From Allolobophora icterica (lineage: Eukaryota > Annelida > Clitellata > Crassiclitellata > Lumbricidae), in the NCBI GenBank assembly GCA_963556255.1, contig OY744610.1, positions 13,413,588 to 13,477,587 on the forward strand: a stretch of DNA of 64,000 bases, written 5' to 3'. Both the position numbers and the translations under genes were made by a program. Numbering within the stretch: the stretch's first letter is position 1; each line of letters starts with the position of its first letter. Below are positions 44,820 to 56,089 of the stretch, in pieces. The notes beneath the pieces were generated by a model, which was not told the origin of the DNA, ran no database searches, and saw nothing but the letters and a program-made list of their open reading frames with translations.

Positions 44820-45230
44820 GACATAAACCATATATACGAACGAAGACACTTCAAGCGGAACAAAAGGCCAAAGCACCCCTCGTCCAGACAGTCAGAAGCG
44901 TATGCTCGACAAACCCGTCAGGCACTGAGTTGAAAACAACCAACGAGCAGCCAACACCAAGTCGACTAACGAAACTATCTCTACGTAGACCACAGGTGGT
45001 CTATCAACCGAGCTCTCTACCTAACATCACGAATGAACCCCAGAACAAAGACGACAGCCTTATTTATAGACAAGATAAGGCATACGATTCCCGCCAACCT
45101 ACGGATTTATCCTAGCACCTGCATCTACGTAGCCTAAGAGGTCACGAGCCTACATGCAACAATATGTATGCATATTTTTATGTATGCATACTTCTATGCA
45201 TGCGTGCATGAAGTCATATATGTATGTAAG

Positions 45231-45785
45231 TATGCGACGGAGAATTACATTGGGGAAGACGGCAACGCAGGGACTGGAAAAAATATGGAAGGACAAATCA
45301 GTGAGTTTGGGAACGAAGACAAGAATTGTTAAAGCAATGATCTTACCAGTGGTGCTTTACGGATGCGAAACATGGACAAAAACCAAGGCATTGGAGAAGA
45401 AAATTGAGGCATGTGAAATGTGGATCTGGAGGAAAATGTTGAGGGTTTCTTGGACTGAGAAGAGAACTAACGAGGATATCCTGGAAGAAATAGGACACTG
45501 GAGAGGGAGTTTGACGTTGGGGCAGAGAGCGTCCAGGCAGAAGATGTCATACTTTGGACACGTGATGCGTGCAGATGGGCTGGAAAAGGAGATGATGTTG
45601 GCGTGTGGGGAGGGCAGAAGGAGGAGAGGACGACCAAGGAGGAGATGGATGGACGAGATACAGGAGGCATTGAAGATGAACATCTCGGAGCTGAGAGAGG
45701 CAACGAGAAATCGGAGCACATGGAGAAGGTTGACCATGACAGTCGCTAGGATTCAACGAATCGACAGCACAAGGTGACAAGGTGA
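45231..45785 (+). mobile_element. RTE-type LINE 3' fragment with intact C-terminal frame
   Basis: An open frame to the stop at 45777 reads VVLYGCETWTKTKALEKKIE, CEMWIWRKMLRVSWTEKRTN, MSYFGHVMRADGLEKEMML, GRRRRGRPRRRWMD and STWRRLTM, close in pattern to RTE/BovB C-termini. No in-frame stop, so fairly young. It lies inside the ATGT microsatellite. Confidence 0.82.
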
Positions 45786-46290
45786 TGCATGCATGTAGGT
45801 ATGCGTGAATACCTGTGTGTTCATATATATACATGTATGAATGAATGCATGCGCGTATATTATATACATGTATGAATGAATGCACGTATGCATGCATGAA
45901 TGTATGTATGTATGTTTGTATATACATACTTCTGTCTATGTGTATGCATGTATTTTTGTATGTATCTGGGTGTTTGTATGGTAACTTATTCGGTAATCAA
46001 ATAATACTACTTACATACTGTTAACGCATTAGGTCTATAATAATTTATTATTTACATTCCAAAAAAGAGATGCTTGACCTGACTAAAGAGGCCTATGGCA
46101 TGATCAACTAGGGTGCTTTCCCATGAAAAACAAGCGATAAAAAATTTCATTAAGTTCGCGAATGAATTCATGTATTCCAATGTTTGGCGATATTTCAAGG
46201 CTTTAACGTTTTCATAAAACTTTCGTCACGAAACCCGGATATACAGTTTGTGAAAGAATGAAAATCAGCTGTAGGCCTATACAGAAAGGG

Positions 46291-46292
46291 AA

Positions 46293-46391
<99 letters not shown>
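46291..46391 (-). repeat. (TAAG)n microsatellite, 3' tail of a LINE
   Basis: About 24 perfect TAAG units directly after the LINE 3' untranslated region when read on the minus strand as (TTAC)n. Gene C has a single AATAAGTGAATT here, so the expansion came with the LINE. Confidence 0.88.
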
Positions 46392-47142
46392 TAATATTCT
46401 TTAATATACGCTAGCAAACGCACAACACTTTACATACAATTTTACACAAAGGGGAAAGAACAAACATAACAGTAATAATGACGTTAGATGATAAATGAAA
46501 TAATAGAAACAGAGCCTAACCGTACAGCATCCTACCCAGGAAACCTCGTCGGGTATAGGAGTCAAATCTAGGGAGAATCAGATTATGGGAACGAGGGCGC
46601 AAATCATACCCGGTCTTTAGAACGGGAGGTAGAAGGTCATGGAGGAGGTGACTAGGGTTTTTGGGAATGTTGTTAAAGAGATCACGATCAGCTTTTTTGC
46701 AGAGTTCCTCAGAAGTTGCAAATGAAGGATGGAGGTAGCCAAGACAAACCAACTTACGAATAATTGCGCCCAAATGCTCACGTTCCTGCTTGTTGGCAAA
46801 GCCTAACCATACCTGGGAACAGTATAGCATACGATTGACAGTGGTAGCCCGTATCACGTCATGAAGCCTGGGGCCCGAGAGCTTATGAGAAATCAAGATA
46901 CGATGAGCGTACAGGGATTATTTAGTCTTTATACTCAGTTTTTGGATATAAGGAGAGAATCCAAACTTATCGGTTATTTCAATTCCTAATACTTTTAATG
47001 AAGAGAACCTTTAACGAAGATTCGGCATACAGGTGGTGGACGGGATATAAGGATCGTCTTAGGCTTGGTGAAGATAATGTCGATGGATTTAGAATGGTTA
47101 AGATGAAGATTGCATCTCTGGGCCCAGGCATTATGTGATCAT
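46391..47142 (-). mobile_element. LINE 3' fragment inserted upstream of gene D
   Basis: The minus frame 46896-46516 codes VNRMLYCSQVWLGFANKQER, SHLLHDLLPP and RRGFLGRMLYG, a LINE reverse-transcriptase C-terminus, followed by an AT-rich untranslated region and the TTAC tail. The empty site is in gene C upstream DNA near 24417. Confidence 0.78.
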
Positions 47143-47710
47143 TTAAGTGAATTAAAGGTGTCTAAGTTTAGCCTATATCGGATAATCCCACGCTTACTAA
47201 TCGTCGAAAGTCTAACATATGGCTTTTATCCCAACATATGAAAATAATCAATCACTAGTTGAGTCCAAAAACTTCTACGATGAATTAAACGCTACTGTTT
47301 GTGATTTAATACATCATACATGCATGCAGCTAGACTCTATAAAACAAAAAACTGTTATCCTCCTCCTCCTCATCCTTCTCCTTCTACTCCTCCCTAAGTC
47401 TGTCTTACGAATTTATTGACATCTCGACGTTTTTCGTCTGATCAAAGACTTTAGATGAGCCATTAAAACTTGTTGTATGACACAACGAATTTCAGTGACC
47501 TACGAGTACTATTAGACGCTGTCAAATTATTTTCCAGATGTCACAAAATTATAGATCTTATTTTCGTTGAATTGCTAATTAAATACTGATGTGATATAAA
47601 TCATGTTTTAGTGCAAACGCTAATTAAATGCAGTATTTTATCTAGAAATTATACCAATGTCTCGAAAAGATTAAGAGTTCGTGATATCATCGGGAATGCT
47701 AATTATGCCA

Positions 47711-47718
47711 TTGACGTC
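47711..47718 (+). promoter_or_regulatory. Conserved TTGACGTC element upstream of gene D
   Basis: Third occurrence, 85 nt before the gene D start codon. The flanking bases differ (GCCATTGACGTCGTG) while the octamer is unchanged. Confidence 0.42.
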
Positions 47719-47803
47719 GTGTACAATGATGGATACAACGAGAAACATAAGTCTTCCCAACTTATCAGAATGCATTCAGACGAACAGTAGTCAGACACAT
47801 ATC

Positions 47804-47870
47804 ATGGGGAATGTTCAGTTAAAGTTCATTCTGTTCTTTGTTTATGTTCTCTTTCTAGAAACAACAAAAG
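47804..47870 (+). CDS. Gene D signal-peptide exon
   Basis: 22 codons, core [13 protein letters not shown], ending ETTK before GTAAGT. Differs from gene C at only two residues. Confidence 0.8.
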
Positions 47871-48290
47871 GTAAGTCATTCACAATATTACTCAGTTTCT
47901 CCTAAATGTCTAATATCTCAAGAAAACTTGCAATGTTATTTATTCGCTTGCAATTGTACAAAGTGAAACATAGCAGGCCTAACAGTCGCCCGCTGGCCTT
48001 CAACTCTCACTGAGCCGGATTCGTCCTTCCTAAAATCTACGACTATCGCTTATCTATCAATTCAACAAGCTGTGGATCGTAGACACTAAACAGTCACTGT
48101 AGTTCTGCAGCATTCCGTTAATGGCTGCATTGCCTTAAGAAAGCTTATTATGAAACAGAGCAAGTGATGTCATCGCATATTTATTAAATGCCCTCTGTTA
48201 CGCATAGCCTGTGATCTATCTGATTCTGTACTTTTCAGTGAATATTCATTAAGAAAATGCATCATTATAGCAAATAAATCTGTATTTTAG

Positions 48291-48626
48291 GGAAATACGA
48301 GCAATGTGTGAAGTCCCTAAGAAACACCGTGGTATACGAGGGAACACTGAATACGATGATGACCTGTGTTGCTAGAACTAATGGTAGGGATACGGAGTGG
48401 TCTGTTAGGCCATCCTCAGACCCGACTACACCATATCAAATCACCAATTTTGGTGGTGGTGTGGTCAGCTCAACTTTAACTGGACTCTACGCAGTTGATG
48501 AAAATGGTTTAATTGTGCTCAACGCAACTGCAAATAAAACCGGAGGACTGATATCTACTGCAGGAGGATACACGGTTGAATTTGCAAAAGGCAAAAACAA
48601 GATCGCAGCAAAATTAGTTGTCATTC
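48291..48626 (+). CDS. Gene D Ig1 exon, module 1
   Basis: 336 nt after ATTTTAG. Three codons longer than the others, the extra residues falling by the variable patch (ARTNGRDTEWSVRP and SSDPTTP) and at GGGVVSS. The C-terminal NST glycosylation site of sister domains is lost (FAKGKNK). Confidence 0.8.
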
Positions 48627-49080
48627 GTAAGTAAAGTAATTTTTCAACTTCAAGTATATAAAATTGCAAAAAGATTTAAGTAAAGAAGGAAGTAGTTTTT
48701 ATATGGTAATTGACAAGTGAAAACGCAAAATATTCTATACAACCGGAAATATTTTATGGACATAGGGCCTACATGCAAAACTAAGTATGGCTATCGATTC
48801 ATCGATTCACAAAGCTGCTTTTAAGAAATGTATATTTAACAACAGGTAGCATGAAATGATATCGATATTTTCTTGCAAAATGAGTACTTTACACGTCTTC
48901 CACTTGTGAGTACTTTGAATATAACGCAGCACTCATAAATAAACTGGCGCTTTCGCGTATCTTTAGAATAGCGCCTTATAAAGTTGAAGATTGCGATTTA
49001 CGATTAGCCTACAATTATGAACATGACACCGATGGTAAAATATATTAAATGCTAATATTATTCACAGCCACTTATTTAAA

Positions 49081-49632
49081 ATCAAAAGCGGCATATCACG
49101 CAGAGCCAGATTAAGTTTAGTGATAGAACAATGTCCAATCTGAGAGACTGAAATTACTGTCGAATAATATAGACTTAAGGCTTTTGCGCAACTGTGAACT
49201 GAGAAGCCCGAACCGCAGCCCTCGAGAAAGGAGATTCCAGAATGTGTGTCCCACAAGGACCCACATAGGCAAAGCTTATGGACTGAGCAATGGCTGTATG
49301 CATCGGAGGTGCAGTCAGGAGTCCGACCAAGGGTGCCACAACCCGGGATCGAGGACATTGAAATGCATAAATGTATAATGGAGCAGAACCAACAAGACAA
49401 TTAGTGAGCAGATATTGCGTTCATTCTGAGTGGAAAAGTTATGTGTAGAAGAGCATTGAATTAGCAATTGCAATTGCTATTGGACTTTTATATTGCGCTG
49501 CACTAATAGCAAACAAATCAGAGATCTTAACCCTCAAACTACCACTGGGCTTGAAGGAAGCTGGAAACTGTCCATTGGACATTGTTCTCTCACTAAACTT
49601 AATCTGGCTCTGCGTGATGAGCCGCTTTTGAT
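49081..49632. repeat. 59-bp inverted repeat: intron sequence copied into a piggyBac
   Basis: 49081-49139 and 49574-49632 are reverse complements at 56 of 59 positions. The left arm is intron sequence alignable with gene B (about 18218). The right arm lies 43 bp inside the outer piggyBac. Confidence 0.88.
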
Positions 49633-49639
49633 TTGCAAC

Positions 49640-49839
49640 AATATGACAATATTCTGCAACATGTTGGACATCAGTGCCCTTAAAGTACTTGTCGTCTGGA
49701 CTGCACTAAATTCACATTGGCAAGTTCAAGCAACACACAGGATAAGACTCTTTCTGCTACAGCTAGACAAAGAGCTAATTGGAGAAAATACCGTTGCAGA
49801 ACAACCTATGCTTATGTCATCAGGAAAGTCTGCTAAGAA
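49640..49839 (+). pseudogene. piggyBac transposase C-terminal fragment (outer element)
   Basis: The frame reads MTIFCNMLDISALKVLVVWT, then HRIRLFLLQLDKELI, matching the end of the piggyBac DDE domain (WPxxxFYxxxDxAxxNAYxLY ... RRxFLxxLxxxL). It is truncated on both sides, and the hAT insertion cuts the frame at 49840. Confidence 0.6.
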
Positions 49840-50518
49840 TAGGGTTGCCAGACGTCCGGCAAAAGGAGGACATTTCCTCCTTTTTGAACTCAAGTCCTCT
49901 GTCCGGTAGGCAAAGCTAAAAACTTAGAAAATGTCCGGCTTTTTGTATGTTTGTTGTATTGGGCTATTGGCTATTATTTTATGACCGTTTTTAACGTCTT
50001 TACATGCGCATTTTGTCCTTAACCCATTAATGACCACGTCCTTTTAAAAGGACAGTAACATTTACTTACTTATTTTTTAGATCACATCAAATTACTTCAT
50101 AATTTTTGTTTTCTGGCGTCCCACTGATGTTGTTAAACAAATATCTATGCAAAAATTTATTAAAGTTTTAGATTTTGCTTGTGTTTTTTACACTCAAAGT
50201 TGTGAAATTTTGTGATCCAGAAATGGCGCCCATCAAGAAGAAATAGTAATTTATTTTTACTATTCAGCTATTATATAAAATAGTTTTCTTTTGAGTTTTG
50301 AGTAGCTATTATATGACTACGTTCCTTTACCATTTCATTTTCCCCAAAAAAAGTTTTTTCATTTTGGAAATTTTTGACGAAAACTTGCCGTCCTTTTAAA
50401 AGGACGCTGAGCACATACGTTACAGTAATATCGGTTTTGGTTCAGTGTGCAAACCATCACTGACAGGCTTACGTTTTAGTCGCTCATCCTTATTCATGTC
50501 CCAAATTTCGAATCTTAT

Positions 50519-50660
50519 TTTCATTCATTCATTTATTCAATAAATTTATATAGCGCCCCTTCAAGATATCTACTCAGAAGCGCTCCCACCCCAGCCCCGG
50601 CGAAAAAGAAGAGTTTTCAAACGCTGATAAAAAGTACACGAATTATCCCTACGCAGGATA
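50519..50660 (-). mobile_element. SINE/LINE 3' fragment inside the inner piggyBac
   Basis: ATTCATTCATTTATTC, ATATAGCGCC and CTCAGAAGCGCTCCC resemble the LINE 3' end at 40780-40840 on the minus strand. It replaces the missing N-terminal transposase sequence. Confidence 0.55.
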
Positions 50661-51285
50661 TGCAGCTTCAGATAGAAGGCCCAGCCACCGAGAAGGCTCC
50701 ACATTACATTGTCGAGGTCATCTTAGTTCAGTGGCACGACAGGAACATTGTTACACTGGCATCAAACTGTCATTCTGCAGCACCACTAGGTCAAGCACGG
50801 CGTTGGTCAAACAAGGACAAGAAGGCCATCTCTGTCCCTCAGCCACATGTGATCATTGCCTACAACAGATTCATGGGTGGCGTCGACCGTGCTGACCAAA
50901 ACATTGCAACCTACCGGATCTTTATCCGCACTAAGAAGTGGTGGTGGCCAGTCTTCTCCTTCTTAGTCATTGCATCCGTTGACAAGGCTGGGATGCTGTA
51001 CTGCCATATTCATTCCAGTGCAACTGAGGAACTTGATCTCCTGGAATTTACACGGCGCATTGTCAATGTATGTCTTCTGAAATAGGCCTACTTAGCCTGC
51101 TCAGAACGGAAGCATGGACATGTATACTGCTGCCAGAGGTGAGATTTGACCACATGGATCACACCGTCCAAAGCATTCCAAAGCAGATGAGGTGTGGACA
51201 TTGTGGCAAGGACGTTTCACGTCAGTGTAGTAAATGTCTCGTTGCTTTACATGTCGACTGCTTTGCTGCCTTCCACAGTCAATGA
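50660..51285 (+). pseudogene. piggyBac transposase, 3' half, frameshifted
   Basis: 50660-51085 holds the piggyBac hallmark MGGVDRADQNIATYR, then TKKWWWPVFSF. A second frame (about 51110-51285) holds the C-terminal Cys-rich domain CGHCGKDVSRQCSKC followed by LHVDCFAAFH. The N-terminal half, including the first catalytic Asp region, is missing and the frame shifts near 51080, so it is not functional. Confidence 0.82.
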
Positions 51286-52278
51286 ACTGAAATATCACCA
51301 TCACACCATGCTGAAAGTTGAGACATTTGGACTTTGCCAGTATTCACTGCTGTCACATCCTGACAATTCGTATGCTTTCTGATTTTGTCGTATAACGTGT
51401 GTTCTTCAGAATGCTGTTCGCAACTGGGTAATACAGAAACTGCTTGCTTACTAATTTTTTTTTACATCAAACGACATTGGCACTATGATACAAAGTCACT
51501 GCTATCTGTATTATTTTTGTTTTGACATTGTACAGCTGTTTCTATTTCAAAACGCTACTAAGAGTCAACTATGACAACACAGTTGACTCTTAGTAGCGTT
51601 TGGACTCGTATGTGCTCAGCGTCCTTTTAAAAGGACACCTAAATATCTCTGCAACCAATAAAGATATGTTTTCAAATTTTTGGCCCCAGTGTACTTTTAT
51701 TACAAGGACTCAATGTGCAAAAGAACATCAAAATCTGGCCACTGAATAAAAAGTGGTCATTAACGGGTTAAGTTCTCATAACTAATCTACCTATTTATTA
51801 TTTTTTATTGCAGTTCTATTTTACAGACGTTTCTACTCCATGACCTGAGTAATGTTACAATGTAGGCCTATCTATGGTCAAAGTGCTAATTTTATTTCCG
51901 GTAGATTTTCAATATGACTTCGTTTCTTGGTTACTTTACTGACTCCGGAGTGAAACATTCAATGCGTTCTCCTTTGTCCTCCTTTCCGGCTTTCTGTGTC
52001 CTCCTTTGGCTACCCATGTATCTGACAACCCTAGCTAAGAAACGAATTTATTGGTTTCAAACATAATATCAGTGAATAAACAGTACGTTTTCAATTTAAA
52101 GTTTATTCTTATTAGTTATTTACTTAATTGTAACCAAAACAGCACAAGTTTACATTGGGGTCCTTTTTGACCCCAGTGGTACTCAGTGGTTGCAAAATTT
52201 TCTGGTAGTTTGAGGGTTAAAATCCTAAACGGTCAAGTCTACAATTAGTATTAATTTCAATGATTAATTGTCTCCTAG

Positions 52279-52587
52279 GTTCTGGTCCAATCTGTTCCTG
52301 CAATCAGTCATCTTCCGCCAACGTCAATGCATCATGTACAATGATTTATGCAGATCTTCCAACCTCTCCGATCGATGCAGTTATGAAATGGACAGTGAAT
52401 GGTCAATTCTATACGAAAAATAAACCAATAAGAACCTTCACTTATCCGAATGTGTGGAATTCTACATCGACCATCACCGTTCCTAACAGCGCTTCTTCGA
52501 CATATGACTGCACTGTTACGTTTGCTGCTCCAGTATTTGCTCCACATCTGGTAAAGAATGCACCTGATTTCAGTGCTACCTGCACAA
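52279..52587 (+). CDS. Gene D Ig2 exon, module 1
   Basis: 309 nt after TCCTAG, before [37 protein letters not shown]. Two codons shorter than in modules 2 and 3 of gene C at the PVFA-PHL loop. Confidence 0.82.
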
Positions 52588-53011
52588 GTGAGCATCCTAA
52601 AATTTCGATAGAAGTGTCAATAAAAGACTAAATCTATTCAGGAAAGTTGCAAACTGAATTTGTCCGAATGATCCTGGTCCTTTGCAACTTAGTAGGCCTA
52701 ACTGATCCGCAACGATTGCAGTCACATTTTGTCCCACGACAGCTTTTGCATGATTGGTCTCAAAATCCTTACTAAGATATTATTTATAAGATTCCTTTAA
52801 AAGAATTCGAAGGCAAACAAAACCAGTAGGTCCATACAGCATAACATCGTTAAAAGTATCTTGTGGATAACGAAACTATGATTGCCGCAAGGTTAATAAG
52901 CTTTTCGAAAGAGATTCTGGTCATCACGGTCTCTGTTTCGAGAAAGTAAGTCCGTTAGGCAGACGGCAAAGTATGTTCTGATAAACATCAGATGTTCTCG
53001 TGCAGTTTTTC

Positions 53012-53105
53012 AAATACCATTGTATACGAGGGAACACTGAATACGATGATGACCTGTGCAGCTGGATCTAATGGTTCTGCATGGTTTGTTAGGCCAACCT
53101 CAAAT
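53012..53105 (+). pseudogene. Stray 94-bp fragment of an Ig1 exon inside an intron
   Basis: AAATACCATTGTATACGAGG through GGCCAACCTCAAAT matches the middle of an Ig1 exon with no splice acceptor or 3' part. The flanks continue the gene C intron (CGTGCAGTTTTTC before, then CGCATTTT), so it is an ectopic insertion or conversion patch. Confidence 0.8.
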
Positions 53106-53280
53106 TCTTCACAGTCGCATTTTATTTATTACATCTCGCATTCGCAACAAAACCTAATTTCTACTCAGCGGCTACGATTTTAAGAATTGATGTTTACAAA
53201 TAACCGCACTAGCAGTAATATAATTATTCAGCCTTAAAATTGGCATTTACTCCTTAGAGTTTTTGTGAATTTTTACTCAG

Positions 53281-53397
53281 TAGGCCTATGCGGTAGGCCT
53301 ACAACAACAACTATAACAACAACAACCGAAAATCTTACAACTACTCAGACAACATCGACAACTGGACAACCTATGACTACTGGGCCAAAAAGGAAGA
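53281..53397 (+). CDS. Gene D Thr-rich exon, module 1, with TAGGCCTA insertions
   Basis: 117 nt between ACTCAG and GTAAGT. Compared with CATGCGGTAGAACAAC in sister genes it starts TAGGCCTATGCGGTAGGCCT, two GGCCTA-type insertions that keep frame (reads GLCGRPTTTTITTTTENLTT). Short linker. Confidence 0.72.
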
Positions 53398-53734
53398 GTA
53401 AGTCATCCACATAGTATTATTCAGTTACTAAAACTGTCTATAATTTGCAGAAAACCTTCAATATCTTATTTGCTTCATGATCAGAAAAATAGCGACACAG
53501 GAGCAAAGTCTCTCGATGGTTGTCAACCGGTTCAGGCCTTCGCACAAAGATTATCGCTGTCTGTCAATTCTACAGGCTCTTCATCATTGTCTTCATGTAA
53601 AAGAGATTGGGTCATGTAATCGTTTATTTAATGTCTGCCCCTTTTAATTCGCTAGATCATTTGGCTTGTGATCTAACGGTTGCTAAATCAACCATCGTGT
53701 GATGATTCATCATAGCAAGAAATCTGTGTTTCAG

Positions 53735-54061
53735 GTGCATATGAACAATGTGTAGCATCCCTAAGAAATACCGTTGTATACGAGGGAACACTAAATACAG
53801 CGATGACCTGTGCAGCTGGACCTAATGGTTCTGCATGATCTGTTAGGCCAACCTCAAATGCGACTAATATTTATCAAATCACCAAGTTTTACGACGTTAT
53901 TTCTTCAAATTTAACGAGACTCTTCGCAATTGACGAAACGGGTCTAATTGTACTCAACGATACTACAAATAAAACCGGAGGACCGATATCTACTGCAGGA
54001 ACGTACACAGTTGAATTTGCAAACACCACCAATAAGACTTCTGCTAAATTAGTTGTCATTC
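53735..54061 (+). pseudogene. Gene D Ig1 exon, module 2, nonsense-mutated
   Basis: 327 nt with intact splice sites, internal type (AYEQCVASL). TGA at 53836-53838 replaces TGG of AWSVRP. Further unusual changes follow (ACTAAATACAGCGATG; LTRLF for LTGLF), suggesting relaxed constraint. Confidence 0.85.
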
Positions 54062-54129
54062 GTAAGTAAACCATTTTTTAAACTTTATGATGCACAACAG
54101 AGCAATAGGATTGAAAAATAACTCTAAGG

Positions 54130-54136
<7 letters not shown>

Positions 54137-54223
<87 letters not shown>
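54137..54223. repeat. (TA)n microsatellite
   Basis: About 42 TA units in the Ig1-Ig2 intron of gene D module 2; the corresponding gene C intron (about 30120) has only TATATAATTATAAG. Confidence 0.95.
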
Positions 54224-54227
<4 letters not shown>

Positions 54228-54645
54228 CACAGGCGCTTGCTAAACATCATTAACGGCGATACTGGCGAAGTGTCCAGTTAGATTAGAGCCTAGTCAGTAT
54301 ACAGTGAACTCAAAATCTAAATTCTTCTGTCAAAAACAAATCAAGCTGCATTTTCAGCTTTCCTTCAGCTGCGCCACGTTAGCCATTTTAGCTAAGCTTC
54401 ATAGCACTGTCGAATTACACAGGGACTAAGTAGATCCTTTGGTTGAGATGTTACAGATGTGCAGATTCATATATGTGCTGATATACTGCACAGCATGAAC
54501 AGATTATAAATTAACAGCGGCATCCTCATTTTGTGTCCAATCCGGGGGGGGAAAGTTGCGTATTAATAGAAAAGCATGTCAATAACATTTCAAAGTCAAA
54601 CTTTTCGGCCTGCAATGAAAACGAGTGATATCTTGAATTCTATAG

Positions 54646-54960
54646 GTTCTGGTCCAATCTGTTCCTGCATTCAATTAACTCCCGACAGCGTCAGTGTATC
54701 ATGCTCAATGATTTATGCAGATCAACCAGTCTCTCCGATCAATGCAGTCATGAGATGGACAGCGAATGGTCAAATTTATACAACAAATAAACCAACGAGG
54801 ACTCTTATTACACCATATGTATGGAATTCCACATCGACCATCACCATTCCTAAAAATGATTCTTCGACCTACGACTGTACTGTAGGATTTGCTGCCCCAC
54901 CGTTTGCCAATCCTCCACATCTGGCAAAGAATGCACCAGATTTCAGTGCTACCTGCACAG
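54646..54960 (+). CDS. Gene D Ig2 exon, module 2
   Basis: 315 nt after TCTATAG with donor [47 protein letters not shown]. Canonical Ig residues kept although the preceding Ig1 exon is broken. Confidence 0.8.
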
Positions 54961-55297
54961 GTTAGTGAGCGTGAGCGTATGAAAATTTTGAGGATTATCG
55001 CTAATATAAGATTGCTGTGGGATTTAATGAATTTTTACGGATTTTGGTCCTTGGTAAATTTTCTCTCTGTAATTGGTCCCGAAAGAACTTATCACAAACT
55101 GGTCTGAAATGTTTTGCCCATGCAAATTGATCTGAAACAGTTACTAAATATACATATCGCGAAAATTCAGTGAATCTAGATTTGCACATAGTTGACTAAA
55201 ACATTCAATTTCTAGAAATTCATTAAGAGACTCCAACATTATTTACAGTCATTTTATTTATGTAGAGTAAGATTTCTCCCAACTACTTGGCTACTTT

Positions 55298-55535
55298 GGG
55301 AGGGAAAGATAGAGGAATGGCAACATTCATGGTCACTAGAGCAGCAGGAGAGCAGCAGTACGCGGTTCGATTCCCGCAACCCCCTCGGGCAGGCGCCTTG
55401 TAGCCTATGGCTGCCATAACGTGTGATTAGTTAAGATATTTATAATTAATTGTACTGTCATGTCTCATGGTAATCTTACTGAGTTTGTCTGTTTGAATTA
55501 ATACAGAAAAAGATTATTATTATTATTATTATTAT
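55298..55535 (+). mobile_element. tRNA-derived SINE with (ATT)n tail, copy 3
   Basis: Same position in the module as copies in gene C. ATAGAGGAATGG, GGTTCGATTCCC and an ATT tail at 55512-55535. Confidence 0.7.
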
Positions 55536-56089
55536 CAAATTTATTCTTCATACAACCAATAAACTCATGTGTAGACGAATTATGTTAACTGTTTGCGGTC
55601 ACTATATTCCTAGGCCGTCATTCAGTCCTGGCTGTACGGTCTCCTTATTGTCTCCTTATTGCAGGCTGCTTTTCACGAATCTGATCAGCAGGCGGCAGAG
55701 GAACTACGCTCTGATGAACGTCAGATGCATTCATACAGTTTCAGAAAACCTTTTCCTTCCTAATCACATTTTCCTTTTTTTTATTCCATTTCGAGCTGAA
55801 ATTATTGCAATAAATTATATGAAACGGTGACAATTCGGCTGTCATTTTGTTAATATGGTGTCATATCTGTTTTTTAAACTCTAAATTTCAAATGAACTTC
55901 GGACTCTGCGTATTTATGTATCCTTTTTATAATTTGTGATAGAGTTACCCTTTAAAATTACGAGACTTCATGTTCGCCGACTTCCCATTTTAAACTATAA
56001 AACTTCGACCGTCCTTATAGTTTTAATTCTCAGTTCTTCGCTTTAGCATTAGCATTTTGTCTTTGAGATTTTTTTACATTTTTATTCAG

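Larger units (their letters stand above)
50023..51767 (+). mobile_element. Inner piggyBac element nested in the hAT
   Basis: TTAA (50019-50022), then CCCATTAATGACCAC; right end GTGGTCATTAACGGG, then TTAA (51768-51771); 14 of 15 terminal bases pair. Subterminal copies of the palindrome GTCCTTTTAAAAGGAC lie at about 50039, 50392 and 51619, the latter two within a longer inverted repeat (GCTGAGCACATACG / CGTATGTGCTCAGC). A perfect 21-bp-arm hairpin lies at 51550-51601. Confidence 0.92.
49840..52033. mobile_element. Non-autonomous hAT nested in the outer piggyBac
   Basis: Ends TAGGGTTGCCAGACGTCC...TGACAACCCTA with perfect 8-bp flanks GCTAAGAA (49832-49839, 52034-52041). About 445 bp without the inner piggyBac. 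TCCTCCTTT motifs appear near both ends. Confidence 0.9.
49531..52216. mobile_element. Outer piggyBac-type element (degenerate)
   Basis: TTAA (49527-49530) then CCCTCAAACTACCA; right end TGGTAGTTTGAGGG then TTAA (52217-52220). The paralogous empty site in gene C reads GATCTTTAAAACCTAAACGG (about 27353-27372) with a single TTAA. It contains a transposase C-terminal fragment and is interrupted by a hAT. Without the insert it is about 480 bp. Confidence 0.88.

Noticed and set aside
44699..45115. 138-residue plus-strand frame
   Set aside because: Its first part is inside a MITE and the rest has no recognisable domain; likely chance or an old repeat.
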